Assembly: GCF_003651245.1 (NCBI RefSeq)
Contig: NZ_RAPE01000003.1
Span: 420,782 to 484,781, forward strand
Direction: 5' to 3'
Source: Roseovarius spongiae
Lineage (GTDB): Bacteria > Pseudomonadota > Alphaproteobacteria > Rhodobacterales > Rhodobacteraceae
Length of the DNA: 64,000 bases
In this document: piece after piece, positions 9,378 to 18,212 of the stretch
Position numbering within the stretch: position 1 is the first letter of the stretch
Layout: each line of letters starts with the position of its first letter
Position numbers and translations under genes: made by a program
Notes under the pieces: generated by a model
Databases searched by the model: none
Told to the model about the DNA's origin: nothing
What the model saw: only the letters and a program-made list of their open reading frames with translations

Positions 9378-10454
9378 TCACGCCTCCGTGGAGAGCAGCC
9401 TTTCGCGCAGCGCCAGCATTTCTTCGCACACCTCCTCGAGATCGGCGACGTCGAACCCATCGGCATGGGCGAAATTCTCGGCCGTCAGCAACTCGGCCAG
9501 ACGGCCGTGGAAGGTGGCCCGCCCGTCAGAGATGGTCAGACCGTTGGCGCGCTCGAACGCATCGTTCCACGCGACCGCCTCCGCCTCCGTCACGCCAAGC
9601 GGCAGGTCGAGCGACAATCCGCCGCCGTCGAGCGCGACCGGATACCCGCCGGGCAAGCCGTTCGGTCCGGGCGCATGTCCGCGCCAGGCGCGCCCCGCGA
9701 CGAGCGCCAGGATCAGGGTGACGCCGCTTGCGCCGGATACTTCGATCGCGGGTTCCGGGGTCAGCCGGCAGTTCCGAAAGGTCGCGAACGGATCGGCATG
9801 CTCCGCGTCGTCGATAAAGACGCGCGGCGCCGGCCCGTCGCGATCCTGCGGACGACGCCGCCACGGGGCCAGGCATTGATACTGCGCCAGGATCTTCAGC
9901 TCTCCCTCGGGCCGTCCGGGCGCCCCGTCAAAGACGTTGGACAGGATGGCGATGTTGCCGGTGCCGCAAAGCACCTCATGTCCCATCGCCGTTATCATCC
10001 CGTTGACCACGTCCGGAAAGGAACAGTTGATGAGCGGCGTGCCGGGGGCGGTCGCGCTGATCGCCGCAGCCATGCGCGAGGAAATCAACGCCTGGAAGAT
10101 GGCCGTCGCGCTCAGCCCGCCCTCGGCGACGAGCGTTGTCCACCGCGATCCCTTGTCCGAGATGACCGAAGAAGTCTGGATCGAGGCCGCCTGCACCACG
10201 ACGCCCGGCCGAAACTTCTTGAGCAGGCTGTCGCTGGCCCCCTCGCCCAGCAGATCAATCCGCTCGGTGCGGAACCGCGCGGGCGTGGCGAACATCGCGG
10301 CGCGCGCATTGCCGGCTGTCTCCAGCCAGCTCAGCCGGTCTTCGTTGCGGCCGGCGATCACGACGTTCACCGGCTCCTTCGCCGTGGCCGCGATATCGAG
10401 CGCGATCCGGCCCGCGAACATGCCGGTGCCGGTGATCAGGACGTCGGTTTTCAT
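9378..10454 (-). CDS. Rossmann-fold dehydrogenase, saccharopine-dehydrogenase-like
   Basis: A 358-residue protein with an N-terminal nucleotide-binding motif (VLITGTGMFAGRIALDIA, G-x-G-x-x-A/G type) and a C-terminal domain of the saccharopine/dihydrodipicolinate reductase-like kind. The start at 10454 forms an ATGA overlap with the upstream CoA-ligase gene, which fixes both the start and the operon link. Substrate is unknown; as last gene of the 16.9-9.4 kb operon it presumably acts on a product of the imported compound. Confidence 0.65.
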   Translation of the reverse strand: MKTDVLITGTGMFAGRIALDIAATAKEPVNVVIAGRNEDRLSWLETAGNARAAMFATPARFRTERIDLLGEGASDSLLKKFRPGVVVQAASIQTSSVISDKGSRWTTLVAEGGLSATAIFQALISSRMAAAISATAPGTPLINCSFPDVVNGMITAMGHEVLCGTGNIAILSNVFDGAPGRPEGELKILAQYQCLAPWRRRPQDRDGPAPRVFIDDAEHADPFATFRNCRLTPEPAIEVSGASGVTLILALVAGRAWRGHAPGPNGLPGGYPVALDGGGLSLDLPLGVTEAEAVAWNDAFERANGLTISDGRATFHGRLAELLTAENFAHADGFDVADLEEVCEEMLALRERLLSTEA

Positions 10455-12007
10455 GAGCAGATAACCTTTCTTTCCGGTTGTGGCCGCTCCCACAGGCCGT
10501 CGGGTCGGGATGGCAGCATGTGCTTGCGGATGCGTTGGCTGGGGGTCTTCGGGAACGCGTCGAGGAAGGCGATGAACCGAGGCTGCTGGTAGCGCGCCAG
10601 GCGCTCTTCGAGCCAGGCGCTGATGGCGGCGGCGTCGGGTTGCGCGCCGGTCCGGAGGCGCACGAAGAGCAGGATGTCCTGCTCGCCGATCTCGCCGGGA
10701 ACGCCGACCATTGCGCTTTCTTCGATATCGGGGTGCCGGTTGGCGACGGATTCGACCTCGAAGGCAGACACGTTCTCGCCCTTGCAACGCACGCTGTCGG
10801 AAAGACGCCCGTGAAAGCGCAGCAGGCCGTCCTCGTCCCACGAACCGGCGTCGCCGGTGTGGAATCCATCCTCCAGCAGCACCTCGGCGCTCGCCTCGGG
10901 GGCGTTGTAGTAGCCGGCGAAGATCGCGCCGTCGACATGGCTGTTGATGACGATCTCGCCGCGCCCCTCGCCCGGCGCGAGGCTGCGCCCGGTCTCATCC
11001 TGGACGCGGATATCGAACCATGGCAGTGGCCGGCCGACCGCCCCGACGACGCCCTCGGTGTTGCTGGTGCTGATCGAAGAGGCCTCCGTCATCCCGTAGC
11101 ATTCGGTGATCTTCACGCCGAAGCGTTCCTCGAAGGGGCGCCATACGGCCGCCGCGCAGCCGCCGCCCCATGCGATGCGGGCCCCGTGAGCGCGGTCATG
11201 CGGTGACGGCGGCTGCTTCAGCAGAATTTGAAGGATGCCGCCCAGGTGATGGATATGGGTGCACCCCGCGTCGGCGACCTGCCGCCAGAAGCGGCTGGCC
11301 GAGAAACGGTCGGCGATGGTCAGCGTCACGTCGCAGAGGATCGGCAGGACGATAACCTGCGCGCCGCCGACGTGATAGAACGGTTCCCACATGAAGAGGT
11401 TGTCGCCGGGCCGGATCGCCGCCACCTGCTCGACTCCGCGACTTGCGACCTCGAGCATGGTCTGCGTCACCTGCACGCCCTTGGCCGGGCCGGTCGTCCC
11501 CGAGGTGAACATGATCGCGGCCAGGGCGTTCGCGGGCGGGATTGGAAAGTCCGCTGCGCCCGCCCTCTGCGGGGCGGGCGGCAGATCGGGATCGCTCAGC
11601 ACCAGGATGCCTTCGCTGGGCTGCGCCTCGCAGGCCGCCACCGTGTCGTGAAGGCCCGGATCGCAGACCACGACCGCGGCCCCGACCAGCCGGATCGCAT
11701 GCGCGAGCCCCTCACCGACCAGCGCGGGATTGACCGGCACCCAGATCATGCCGGCCCGCAGCAGCCCGTGGATGAGCGCCAGCGCCGCCGGGCTGTTGCG
11801 CGTCATCACCGCGACCTTGTCCCCGGGCCGTATCCCTGCCGCGGCGAGCCAGGCGATCATCGCGTCGGCGGCGTCCGACAGCGCGCCAAAGGTGATGTCG
11901 CCCCCCTCCGCCTTGCGTGCAAAGATGCGTTCCGGCGTGGCCTTGGCCCGCTTCCGGAAGGTTTCCGCCAGTCCCTCGATCTTCATGGTCCGCCCCGAAA
12001 TACTCAA
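10451..12007 (-). CDS. AMP-forming acyl-CoA synthetase (CaiC-like)
   Basis: A 518-residue adenylate-forming ligase that would activate a carboxylic acid to its CoA ester. The P-loop is MFTSGTTGPAKGV near residue 172, the A5 motif is YGMTEAS, and the A8 hinge region is RCKGENVSAFEVE. The C-terminal A10 region reads TPSQRIRK where most family members have a GK pair, so the usual catalytic lysine may be arginine. A start seven codons in (MKIEGL) is possible. Transporter genes precede it and an enoyl-CoA hydratase lies at the head of the operon, which suggests a carnitine- or crotonobetaine-like acid as substrate (inference). Confidence 0.85.
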   Translation of the reverse strand: MSISGRTMKIEGLAETFRKRAKATPERIFARKAEGGDITFGALSDAADAMIAWLAAAGIRPGDKVAVMTRNSPAALALIHGLLRAGMIWVPVNPALVGEGLAHAIRLVGAAVVVCDPGLHDTVAACEAQPSEGILVLSDPDLPPAPQRAGAADFPIPPANALAAIMFTSGTTGPAKGVQVTQTMLEVASRGVEQVAAIRPGDNLFMWEPFYHVGGAQVIVLPILCDVTLTIADRFSASRFWRQVADAGCTHIHHLGGILQILLKQPPSPHDRAHGARIAWGGGCAAAVWRPFEERFGVKITECYGMTEASSISTSNTEGVVGAVGRPLPWFDIRVQDETGRSLAPGEGRGEIVINSHVDGAIFAGYYNAPEASAEVLLEDGFHTGDAGSWDEDGLLRFHGRLSDSVRCKGENVSAFEVESVANRHPDIEESAMVGVPGEIGEQDILLFVRLRTGAQPDAAAISAWLEERLARYQQPRFIAFLDAFPKTPSQRIRKHMLPSRPDGLWERPQPERKVICS

Positions 12008-12046
12008 CTGCGCCTCGCTAGGGTGATCGCGTGCGTGCCGCCCGCG

Positions 12047-13786
12047 CTAAGACTTCTGAACCCGTTGCGCCGCGACCAGCATCAGGGTGACGATCACGAG
12101 GATCACCACGGAGACCGCCGCGAGCGTCGGGTTGAGTTGCAGATACATGTCGTCCCACATCTGCTTGGGCAGGGTGGATTTCAGCCCGCCGCTGATGAAG
12201 AGCGCGATCGTCAGTTCGTCAAAACTCGTCACGAAGGCAAAGAGCGCGGCCGCGATGATCCCGCCGCGCAGCAGCGGCAGGGTGATCAGCCGCAGAACCG
12301 TGATCCGACCCGCGCCGAGCGTCGACGCCGCATCGTCAAGCTGCCAGTCGTAGCCCTTGAGCACCGCCCCGATCGCGATGAAGGTGAACGGGATCGCCAG
12401 CAGCGTATGGCCGATGATCAGCCCGATATTGGATGCGACCAGTCCGATCTGCGCCATCAGGTAGAACAGGCCCACCGCGATCACGATCCGCGGGACGATC
12501 ATCGGCGCCAGCATCAGCCCGAAGATCACGCGCGAATACCTGCTGTCCGACCGCGCCAGCGCGAGCGCGGCGAACCCGCCCAGCACCGTCGCCGCGAACG
12601 CCGTGGCGAAGGCGACCCCGAAACTGCGGATGGTCGCGGAAATCCAGATGGCGGAGTCGAAATACGTCTGGAACCAGCGCATCGAGAAGCCCGGCGGCGG
12701 AAAGGTCAGCGCCCTGTCGGACGTGAACGCAAGCGGCACCACGATCATGGCGGGCGCCAACAGGAAGAAGAAGATGACGAGAACATAGGCGAACTTGATC
12801 GGTTGGCGTCCGTCCTCGCGCCCGCCCAGGCGGTCGAAGGGCGACGTCAGCCAGGCGAGCCCCGCAAGCGTCTTCTGCCCCAGGGCGCGCAGCCACTGGC
12901 CATGGGTCTTGCCGCCCGCGGAACTTGCCGATGTCAACGTCGACAGGCCGAAGAACCGGTCGTAAAGCCAGATCGACAGCAGCGCCGCGACCACGAGCAT
13001 CACCGACAACACGGCCGCGAACGCCCAGTTCACCAACTGCTGCACCTGCACGATGATGATCTGCGCGAGCATCGTCTCACCCCGTCCGCCCAGGTAGGCC
13101 GGAACGATGAAGAACCCGAGCGAGGTGATGAAGGTGAGCAATCCGCCCGCTGCGACGCCGGGCATGGTGAGCGGAAACTCGATCAGCCAGAACCGCTGCG
13201 AGCGGCGCGCGCCCATGCTCCCGGCGGCCAGCGACAGTCGCTTGTCGACATTGGCCATGACCGGCACCATCGTCAGGATCGCCAGCGGCATCATGGCGTG
13301 CACCATACCGATGATGACGCCGAGTTCGTTATACATCAGGCTGACGGAATCCTCGGCCATTCCCGTGCCGGTCAGGATCGAATTGATCAGCCCCTTGTCC
13401 CCCAGCATGATCATCCATGCGAAGGTCTTGACCAGATAGGACGTCCAGAACGGCAGCAGCACGAGGAACAGCCACTTGTTGCGCTTGTCGTCCGGCATGG
13501 CGGCAAGCCAGGACGCCAGCGGATACCCCAGCAGCACCGAGAAAAGCGCGGTCAGCGCGGAGATGCGGAAGGTGATTCCGAGAATGCGCATGTAAACCGG
13601 CGTATCGGCAAGCTTCTGATAGTGACTCAGCGTGAAGGCGGCGGTATCCGCATCCTGCATGCTGAGCCCGATCAGCCGCAGCATCGGCAACACGAGAAAG
13701 ACCGCGATGAAGGCCAGCGCAGGCGCCGCGAGCCATATCGGGCCGAGCTTCAGCCGCCCTGTCCAGCCGGCGCGCGCCGCGCTCAC
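12047..13786 (-). CDS. ABC transporter permease, two permease domains fused (PotB-PotC type)
   Basis: A 579-residue inner-membrane protein containing two complete binding-protein-dependent permease domains. Each has its own EAA loop: MGARRSQRFWLIEFPLTMPG near residue 195 and LGAGRITVLRLITLPL near residue 485. In most polyamine-type systems these are two separate genes, so this is a fusion. It overlaps the ATPase gene by four bases and probably forms the whole channel as one polypeptide. Confidence 0.92.
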   Translation of the reverse strand: MSAARAGWTGRLKLGPIWLAAPALAFIAVFLVLPMLRLIGLSMQDADTAAFTLSHYQKLADTPVYMRILGITFRISALTALFSVLLGYPLASWLAAMPDDKRNKWLFLVLLPFWTSYLVKTFAWMIMLGDKGLINSILTGTGMAEDSVSLMYNELGVIIGMVHAMMPLAILTMVPVMANVDKRLSLAAGSMGARRSQRFWLIEFPLTMPGVAAGGLLTFITSLGFFIVPAYLGGRGETMLAQIIIVQVQQLVNWAFAAVLSVMLVVAALLSIWLYDRFFGLSTLTSASSAGGKTHGQWLRALGQKTLAGLAWLTSPFDRLGGREDGRQPIKFAYVLVIFFFLLAPAMIVVPLAFTSDRALTFPPPGFSMRWFQTYFDSAIWISATIRSFGVAFATAFAATVLGGFAALALARSDSRYSRVIFGLMLAPMIVPRIVIAVGLFYLMAQIGLVASNIGLIIGHTLLAIPFTFIAIGAVLKGYDWQLDDAASTLGAGRITVLRLITLPLLRGGIIAAALFAFVTSFDELTIALFISGGLKSTLPKQMWDDMYLQLNPTLAAVSVVILVIVTLMLVAAQRVQKS

Positions 13787-14862
13787 GATACGATCCTTCC
13801 TGCATCCGCGGGCCAGTGCACGGTGACCTCGTCGCCCGCGCTCAGGCCGTTCATGTGCGCCGGATCCTGGCGCACCGTGATTTCGGTGCCGTCCGGCAGG
13901 CCAAGAAGCAGGCGGTTGTCCGACCCGATATAGACGATATCGCGCAGGCTGGCCCGCAATTCGTTCATTCCCTCGCCGCCGGCCGGGCCCAGGCTCAACT
14001 GCTCGGGGCGGATGATCAGGGCGTGCTCCGATCCATTGACCTCGCGCGCGCCGAATCGTCCCCGGAAGGTTCCGGCGGCGGTTGCGATGCGCGCCATGCC
14101 GTCGGCCTCGCGCCCCTCGACCCGACCGCGGAGCAGGTTGGAATGACCGATGAAGGTGGCCGCGAAGATCGTCTCCGGGTCCGAGTAGATCTGATGCGGG
14201 GTTCCCACCTGTTCGACCCGGGCGTGGTTCATCACGCAGATCCGGTCCGACAGAACCAGCGCCTCTTCCTGGTCGTGAGTGACATAGATCAGCGTCGTGC
14301 CGAATTCGCGGTGCAGCCGGCGAATTTCAAGCTGCATGGTTTCGCGCAGCGCCTTGTCGAGCGCGCCCAGCGGCTCGTCCATGAGGATGATCTCCGGCCG
14401 GAAAACGAAACAGCGCGCCAGGGCGACCCGCTGCTGCTGCCCGCCCGAAAGCTCCCTCGGAAACCGGTGCCCGAACTGGTCGAGTTGCACCTTCTCGAGC
14501 GTTTCCGCGACCCGCCGCCTGATCTCGTCCGCGCCGATCTTGCGCATCTTCAGCGGAAACGCGACGTTCTCCGCGACGGTCATGTGCGGGAAAAGCGCGT
14601 AATGCTGAAAGACGAGGCCCATGTCGCGGTCATGCACCGGCCATCCGGTCCAGTCCTCACCGTCGATCAACAGCCGGCCCGACGTCGGCGGCGTGAGGCC
14701 CGACACCATCTGGAGAAGCGTCGTCTTGCCCGATCCCGAAGGTCCGAGAAGGGTCAGGAATTCGCCCCGCTGAATGTCGAGACTGGTCGGCTCGAGAGCG
14801 GTGAACCCGCCGTATTTCTTGGAAAGGCCGTCAATGCGGATCTTGGCGGTCGTTTCGGTCAT
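13783..14862 (-). CDS. ABC transporter ATP-binding protein (polyamine/PotA type)
   Basis: A 359-residue ATPase: Walker A GPSGSGKTT near residue 39, signature LSGGQQQRVALARC near 138, Walker B IILMDEPLGALD near 159, and a C-terminal TOBE domain (about residues 280-355) as in spermidine/putrescine importers. It powers the fused permease gene that overlaps its end. Confidence 0.93.
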   Translation of the reverse strand: MTETTAKIRIDGLSKKYGGFTALEPTSLDIQRGEFLTLLGPSGSGKTTLLQMVSGLTPPTSGRLLIDGEDWTGWPVHDRDMGLVFQHYALFPHMTVAENVAFPLKMRKIGADEIRRRVAETLEKVQLDQFGHRFPRELSGGQQQRVALARCFVFRPEIILMDEPLGALDKALRETMQLEIRRLHREFGTTLIYVTHDQEEALVLSDRICVMNHARVEQVGTPHQIYSDPETIFAATFIGHSNLLRGRVEGREADGMARIATAAGTFRGRFGAREVNGSEHALIIRPEQLSLGPAGGEGMNELRASLRDIVYIGSDNRLLLGLPDGTEITVRQDPAHMNGLSAGDEVTVHWPADAGRIVS

Positions 14863-14904
14863 GCAGTGTCAGTTCCGATAGCGTCATGCGACGAGGGCGA
14901 AAAG

Positions 14905-14933
14905 CCGCCGGCAGGCGCGAGGCCCGCCGGCGG
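14905..14933 (-). terminator. Intercistronic hairpin after the binding-protein gene
   Basis: An 8-bp GC-only inverted repeat: CCGCCGGC at 14905-14912 and GCCGGCGG at 14926-14933, with a 13-nt loop, lies between the binding-protein stop (14957) and the ATPase start (14862). There is no T-run, so it is more likely an mRNA stabiliser or attenuator that keeps binding-protein levels above the rest of the operon. Confidence 0.45.
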
Positions 14934-14956
14934 AAGTTGCAGGGAAACCCGGCGGC

Positions 14957-16018
14957 TCAGGTCAGCAGCCAAATGTTGAAGCGCTCGGTCATCTCGGCGC
15001 GGTTCTCTTCCCACCAGGCCTCATCCGCGATCCGCATGCCCGCAAGGTTCTCGGGCGCGGTGGTGAGGACCTTGGCGCGTTCGGCGTCGATATAGTCATA
15101 CGCCTTGAGATTGGTCGGGCCGTAGGACAGGTCGTCCGTGAACAGCGCCTGCTGTTCGGGCCGGCTGCAGAAGGCGACGAACTCGCGGGCGGCGTCGCCC
15201 TTGGGCCCGCCCTTGGGCAGACCCCAGCCCTCGATCGAGTAGAGCCCCTGGTTCCAGACGATCTTGGCCGGCGCGCCGGAATCGATCGCGGCCTGCAGGC
15301 GGGCGTTCCAGCCGCTGGTCATGTCCACCTCGCCGCTCTGGAGAAGCTGCGATGTCTGCGCGCCGCCGGTCCACCACACGGCGATATCGTCCTTGATCTC
15401 GTCCAGCTTGGCGAAGGCGCGATCGACATCGAGCGGATAAAGGTCCTCGGGCGCGACGCCATCCGCCATCAGCGCCTGTTCGAGCGTGTCGATCGGGTTC
15501 TTGCGCAGCGCGCGTCGACCGGGGAAATTCTCGACATCCCAGTATTCCGCCCAGTTCGATGGCGGCTTCTGCACCGCTTCGGTATTGTAGCCGAAGACGG
15601 TCGAATAGACGTCGATCCCGAGGAAATTGGGATGGACCGCCTCCGGCATCATGTCGCCGGTCAGCGCGGGATCGAGGTTCAGCGGATCGAGCAGGTCCTC
15701 GTTCTCGAGGATGAGACGCGCCGACAGGGTCAGCGTGCAGACATCCCAGATATAGGTGCCGGTCTCGACGATCGACTTGAACTGCGCTGTCGGCTCCGCG
15801 TCCCGTGCGACCGAGACGATCTCGATCCCGGTTTCCTCGGCGAAGGGGTCGTAGAACGCCTTGCGATAACCCTGGGTGAAGGGACCGCCGGGATCGGCGA
15901 CGGTCAGCTCGCTGACCTGCGCGTTGGCGCGGCGGCCAAGCATCGGAGTCGCCAGGGCGGCGGCGCCGGTGGCCAGAACGGTGCGGCGATCAAGCGCCAT
16001 CTTGTTTTTCTTTGTCAT
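14957..16018 (-). CDS. ABC transporter substrate-binding protein (polyamine/PotD-like), Tat signal
   Basis: A 353-residue periplasmic binding protein. The N-terminus has a twin arginine (MALDRRTVLATGAAALATP), so Tat export is likely. The body has the features of family 1/6 extracellular solute-binding proteins used with PotABC-type transporters. The start at 16018 was preferred over an upstream in-frame ATG because it places the signal peptide at the N-terminus. It feeds the transporter encoded downstream; the ligand is unknown. Confidence 0.9.
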   Translation of the reverse strand: MTKKNKMALDRRTVLATGAAALATPMLGRRANAQVSELTVADPGGPFTQGYRKAFYDPFAEETGIEIVSVARDAEPTAQFKSIVETGTYIWDVCTLTLSARLILENEDLLDPLNLDPALTGDMMPEAVHPNFLGIDVYSTVFGYNTEAVQKPPSNWAEYWDVENFPGRRALRKNPIDTLEQALMADGVAPEDLYPLDVDRAFAKLDEIKDDIAVWWTGGAQTSQLLQSGEVDMTSGWNARLQAAIDSGAPAKIVWNQGLYSIEGWGLPKGGPKGDAAREFVAFCSRPEQQALFTDDLSYGPTNLKAYDYIDAERAKVLTTAPENLAGMRIADEAWWEENRAEMTERFNIWLLT

Positions 16019-16079
16019 TGTCGGATCTCCATCTGTTGGTATTTTGTTTTTCACAATTCCTTGGATTTGCTGCCTCGCC

Positions 16080-16105
16080 CCGACAGGCATTCCTGCGCCT
16101 GCCGG
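16080..16105 (-). terminator. Hairpin downstream of the enoyl-CoA hydratase gene
   Basis: CCGACAGGC (16080-16088) and GCCTGCCGG (16097-16105) form a 9-bp stem with one G-U pair and an 8-nt loop, starting eight bases after the hydratase stop at 16113. No T-run follows on the transcribed strand, so partial termination or mRNA processing is more likely than a full stop. Confidence 0.4.
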
Positions 16106-16112
16106 TTGCGCC

Positions 16113-16886
16113 TCATTTCTTCGCCCGCTTGGCGAAGAACTCCTCCATCATCGCCTGGGGCTCGCCGGCGCCGTAGGCCTCGTGCTGAATCCGGATGCCC
16201 GCCTCCATCGCGTCGTCATAGCCCGCTTGCGTCACCTCGGCGAAACGCTGACGGTTGAGGCGCATGGCGACCGGCGGTTTGTCCGCCAGATCCTCGGCAA
16301 GCGCCATCGCGGTCGGCATCACCTCGTCACGCTCGACAAGGCGGCTGATCAGGCCGAACCGGTCGGCCTCGTCCGCGTCCAGCATGCGCCCCGTCAACGT
16401 CAGGTCGATGGTGCGGCCCAGGCCGATCATCTCGCGCATGATCCAGTTGCCGGTGACGGTGGGAATGCCCGAGAGGATTTCCGGCTGCCCCATCCGCACG
16501 CCCGGATGCGCCACGCGCAGATCGCACAATAGCGCCACCTGGAAGGCCGACCCGGCCGCAACGCCGTTCAGCGCGGCGACGATCGGTTTCGATCCTCCGC
16601 GGAAGCAGGCGTAGAGCTTCTTCCACTCGCCCATCCACTTCTCGCTGCGGTCGGCGTCGAACGTCTTGCTCTCGCTCAGGTCCTGTCCAGCCCCGAACGC
16701 CCGGTCCCCGGCCCCGGTCAGGATGATCGCGCGGACGCTGTCATCCGTTTCGGCGGCCTCGAGCGCGTCGATCAGCATATCGCGCATCTCTGCGTTCCAG
16801 GCGTTCAGCTTCTCGGGCCGGTTCAGCGTGATGCGAAGCACCTTGCCGATTTTTTCAGTCAGGATGAGATCAGTCATGGTAGCCAT
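16113..16886 (-). CDS. Enoyl-CoA hydratase/isomerase family protein
   Basis: A 257-residue crotonase-fold enzyme. The substrate-CoA pocket and oxyanion hole are visible in NGVAAGSAFQVALLCDLRVA (about residues 106-125) and the catalytic-loop glutamate in MGQPEILSG near residue 137. It would hydrate or dehydrate an acyl-CoA, which fits the acyl-CoA ligase of the same operon and recalls the CaiC/CaiD pair of carnitine metabolism (inference). It may start three codons later at a second ATG (16877). It is the promoter-proximal gene, divergent from iclR. Confidence 0.88.
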   Translation of the reverse strand: MATMTDLILTEKIGKVLRITLNRPEKLNAWNAEMRDMLIDALEAAETDDSVRAIILTGAGDRAFGAGQDLSESKTFDADRSEKWMGEWKKLYACFRGGSKPIVAALNGVAAGSAFQVALLCDLRVAHPGVRMGQPEILSGIPTVTGNWIMREMIGLGRTIDLTLTGRMLDADEADRFGLISRLVERDEVMPTAMALAEDLADKPPVAMRLNRQRFAEVTQAGYDDAMEAGIRIQHEAYGAGEPQAMMEEFFAKRAKK

Positions 16887-16913
16887 TGCATTGTGATAAC
16901 TTATATTGGATAT
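16885..16913. promoter_or_regulatory. AT-rich divergent promoter/operator region
   Basis: This short AT-rich patch between the hydratase and iclR genes holds ATTGCATTGTG (16885-16895), a TTATCAC motif on the minus strand, and TTATATTGGATAT (16901-16913). The first 11-mer recurs exactly at 17887-17897 on the other side of iclR, and the 13-mer recurs at 49525-49537 before the amino-acid transporter. It is a likely IclR-family operator and promoter. Confidence 0.4.
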
Positions 16914-17033
16914 AAATGCTGGAAAGCCGTTCTGTCAACTCTCTTCGGGCAGCGCTGGCATAGTTGGGAACTTGATGAGATATCATCGCCCCGGATGCGA
17001 ACCGCATTTCAGGATCGACGATTGGAGAAACAG

Positions 17034-17819
17034 GTGACTTCGGACAACGCGAGCCCCACGAAAAAGTCCGACCCCCTCATGGTGCGCTCGGTCGCCAAGG
17101 CGTTTCGGGTGCTCGAAGCGTTCGATGCGCATCATCCCCAGATGACGCTGTCGCAGATCGCCGCGCGGACCGAGATGGACCTCAGCAGCGCGCAACGTTT
17201 CGCCCACACGCTTCAGACCCTGGGCTACCTCGAGAAGGACTCCACTACCCGGCAGTTCGAACTATCCGTGAAGACGCTCGACCTGAGCTATCGCTTCACC
17301 CGCACCTCGAGGCTCGTGGATCGCGCGATGCCGGTGCTGCAGCATCTCAGCAAGGAAACCGAGGAGACCATCAACCTCACCGTGCTTGACGGGACCGAAA
17401 TCGTGTTCATCTCGCGCTTTCTCAGCCGTCATGTACTGCATACCGACGTGACCATCGGCACCCGCCTGCCCGCCTACTGCATGGCGCCGGGGCGGGCGAT
17501 CCTGTCGCGCCTGCCCGAAGACGAGTTCGAAGCGGTGCTCGCCGCGTCCGACATCAGGGCGCATACGCAGAACACGATCACCGATCCGAAGGCGCTGCGC
17601 GAAATCATCGAACAGGCGCGCCTGGAAGGCTTCGCAACCGCCTTTGAAGAGCTCTATCACGGGGACGGCTCGATCGCGGCCCCGGTGCTCGGGGCGAACC
17701 GGAAGGTCATGGGCGCCGTCTCTGTCGCCGCTTCGACATTGCGGTACCGCCGCGAGGACATGATTTCCGCATTCGCGCCGATGATCCTCGCGGCCGCGCG
17801 ATCGATTTCCTTCAGCTGA
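17034..17819 (+). CDS. IclR family transcriptional regulator
   Basis: A 261-residue IclR-type regulator: winged helix at about residues 17-75 (TLSQIAARTEMDLSSAQRFAHTL) and a C-terminal effector-binding domain. The GTG start at 17034 is chosen because GGAG lies six bases upstream (17024-17027); upstream ATGs at 16893 and 16995 lack a binding site. It is divergent from the 16.9-9.4 kb operon and 75-85 bp upstream of the 17.9 kb dehydrogenase, and a shared 11-mer at both flanks suggests it controls both units. Confidence 0.88.
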   Translation: MTSDNASPTKKSDPLMVRSVAKAFRVLEAFDAHHPQMTLSQIAARTEMDLSSAQRFAHTLQTLGYLEKDSTTRQFELSVKTLDLSYRFTRTSRLVDRAMPVLQHLSKETEETINLTVLDGTEIVFISRFLSRHVLHTDVTIGTRLPAYCMAPGRAILSRLPEDEFEAVLAASDIRAHTQNTITDPKALREIIEQARLEGFATAFEELYHGDGSIAAPVLGANRKVMGAVSVAASTLRYRREDMISAFAPMILAAARSISFS

Positions 17820-17869
17820 CGGCGCCCCCTGGCAGTGCGAGCTTGACGCGCGGACAAATCTGCACTTTC

Positions 17870-17897
17870 TTATCACGATAGAAACTATTGCATTGTG
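17870..17897. promoter_or_regulatory. Candidate IclR operator before the 2Fe-2S gene
   Basis: TTATCACGATAG is followed by CTATTGCATTGTG, which overlaps the possible GTG start of the next gene. The ATTGCATTGTG part (17887-17897) is identical to 16885-16895, and TTATCAC also occurs near that first copy in the opposite orientation. The repeat on both flanks of iclR is what suggests an operator. Confidence 0.4.
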
Positions 17898-17903
17898 GCA
17901 GCC

Positions 17904-18212
17904 ATGACCCGCGGCGTGTTCCAACCTGTCAACGAAGACGCGCGCGCTTCCGTCCGGATCACCTTCGACGGGCGTCCTCTCGTGGCGATGGCGGAGGACA
18001 CCATCCTTGCCGCGCTGCTGCGGCACGACGCGCAAATCGGAAATTCGGAATTCGACGGCGCCCCGCGGGCCGGGTTCTGCCTGATGGGAAGCTGCCAGGA
18101 ATGCACCCTGTGGAGCGACGACGGCCAACGCCTGCGCGCCTGCATGACCGGGGTCCGGGACGGGATGATCCTGCGCTCCACCCCCTATGCGCAGGGACCG
18201 GGGGATGACTGA
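17904..18212 (+). CDS. Small (2Fe-2S)-binding subunit of an HcnA/opine-oxidase-like dehydrogenase
   Basis: A 102-residue ferredoxin-fold protein with cysteines in the order GFC-x4-C-x2-C (FCLMGSCQEC, about residues 57-66) and a fourth in RACMTG, binding one 2Fe-2S cluster. An in-frame GTG at 17895 is an alternative start. It is the first of three overlapping genes (with 18205 and 19575) that match the HcnABC / opine oxidase / D-amino-acid dehydrogenase layout, in which this subunit passes electrons. Confidence 0.88.
   Translation: MTRGVFQPVNEDARASVRITFDGRPLVAMAEDTILAALLRHDAQIGNSEFDGAPRAGFCLMGSCQECTLWSDDGQRLRACMTGVRDGMILRSTPYAQGPGDD

Noticed and set aside
11228..13933. Open frame of 901 codons on the plus strand
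   Set aside because: It is antisense to the acyl-CoA ligase and the fused permease and has only biased composition, no domains.
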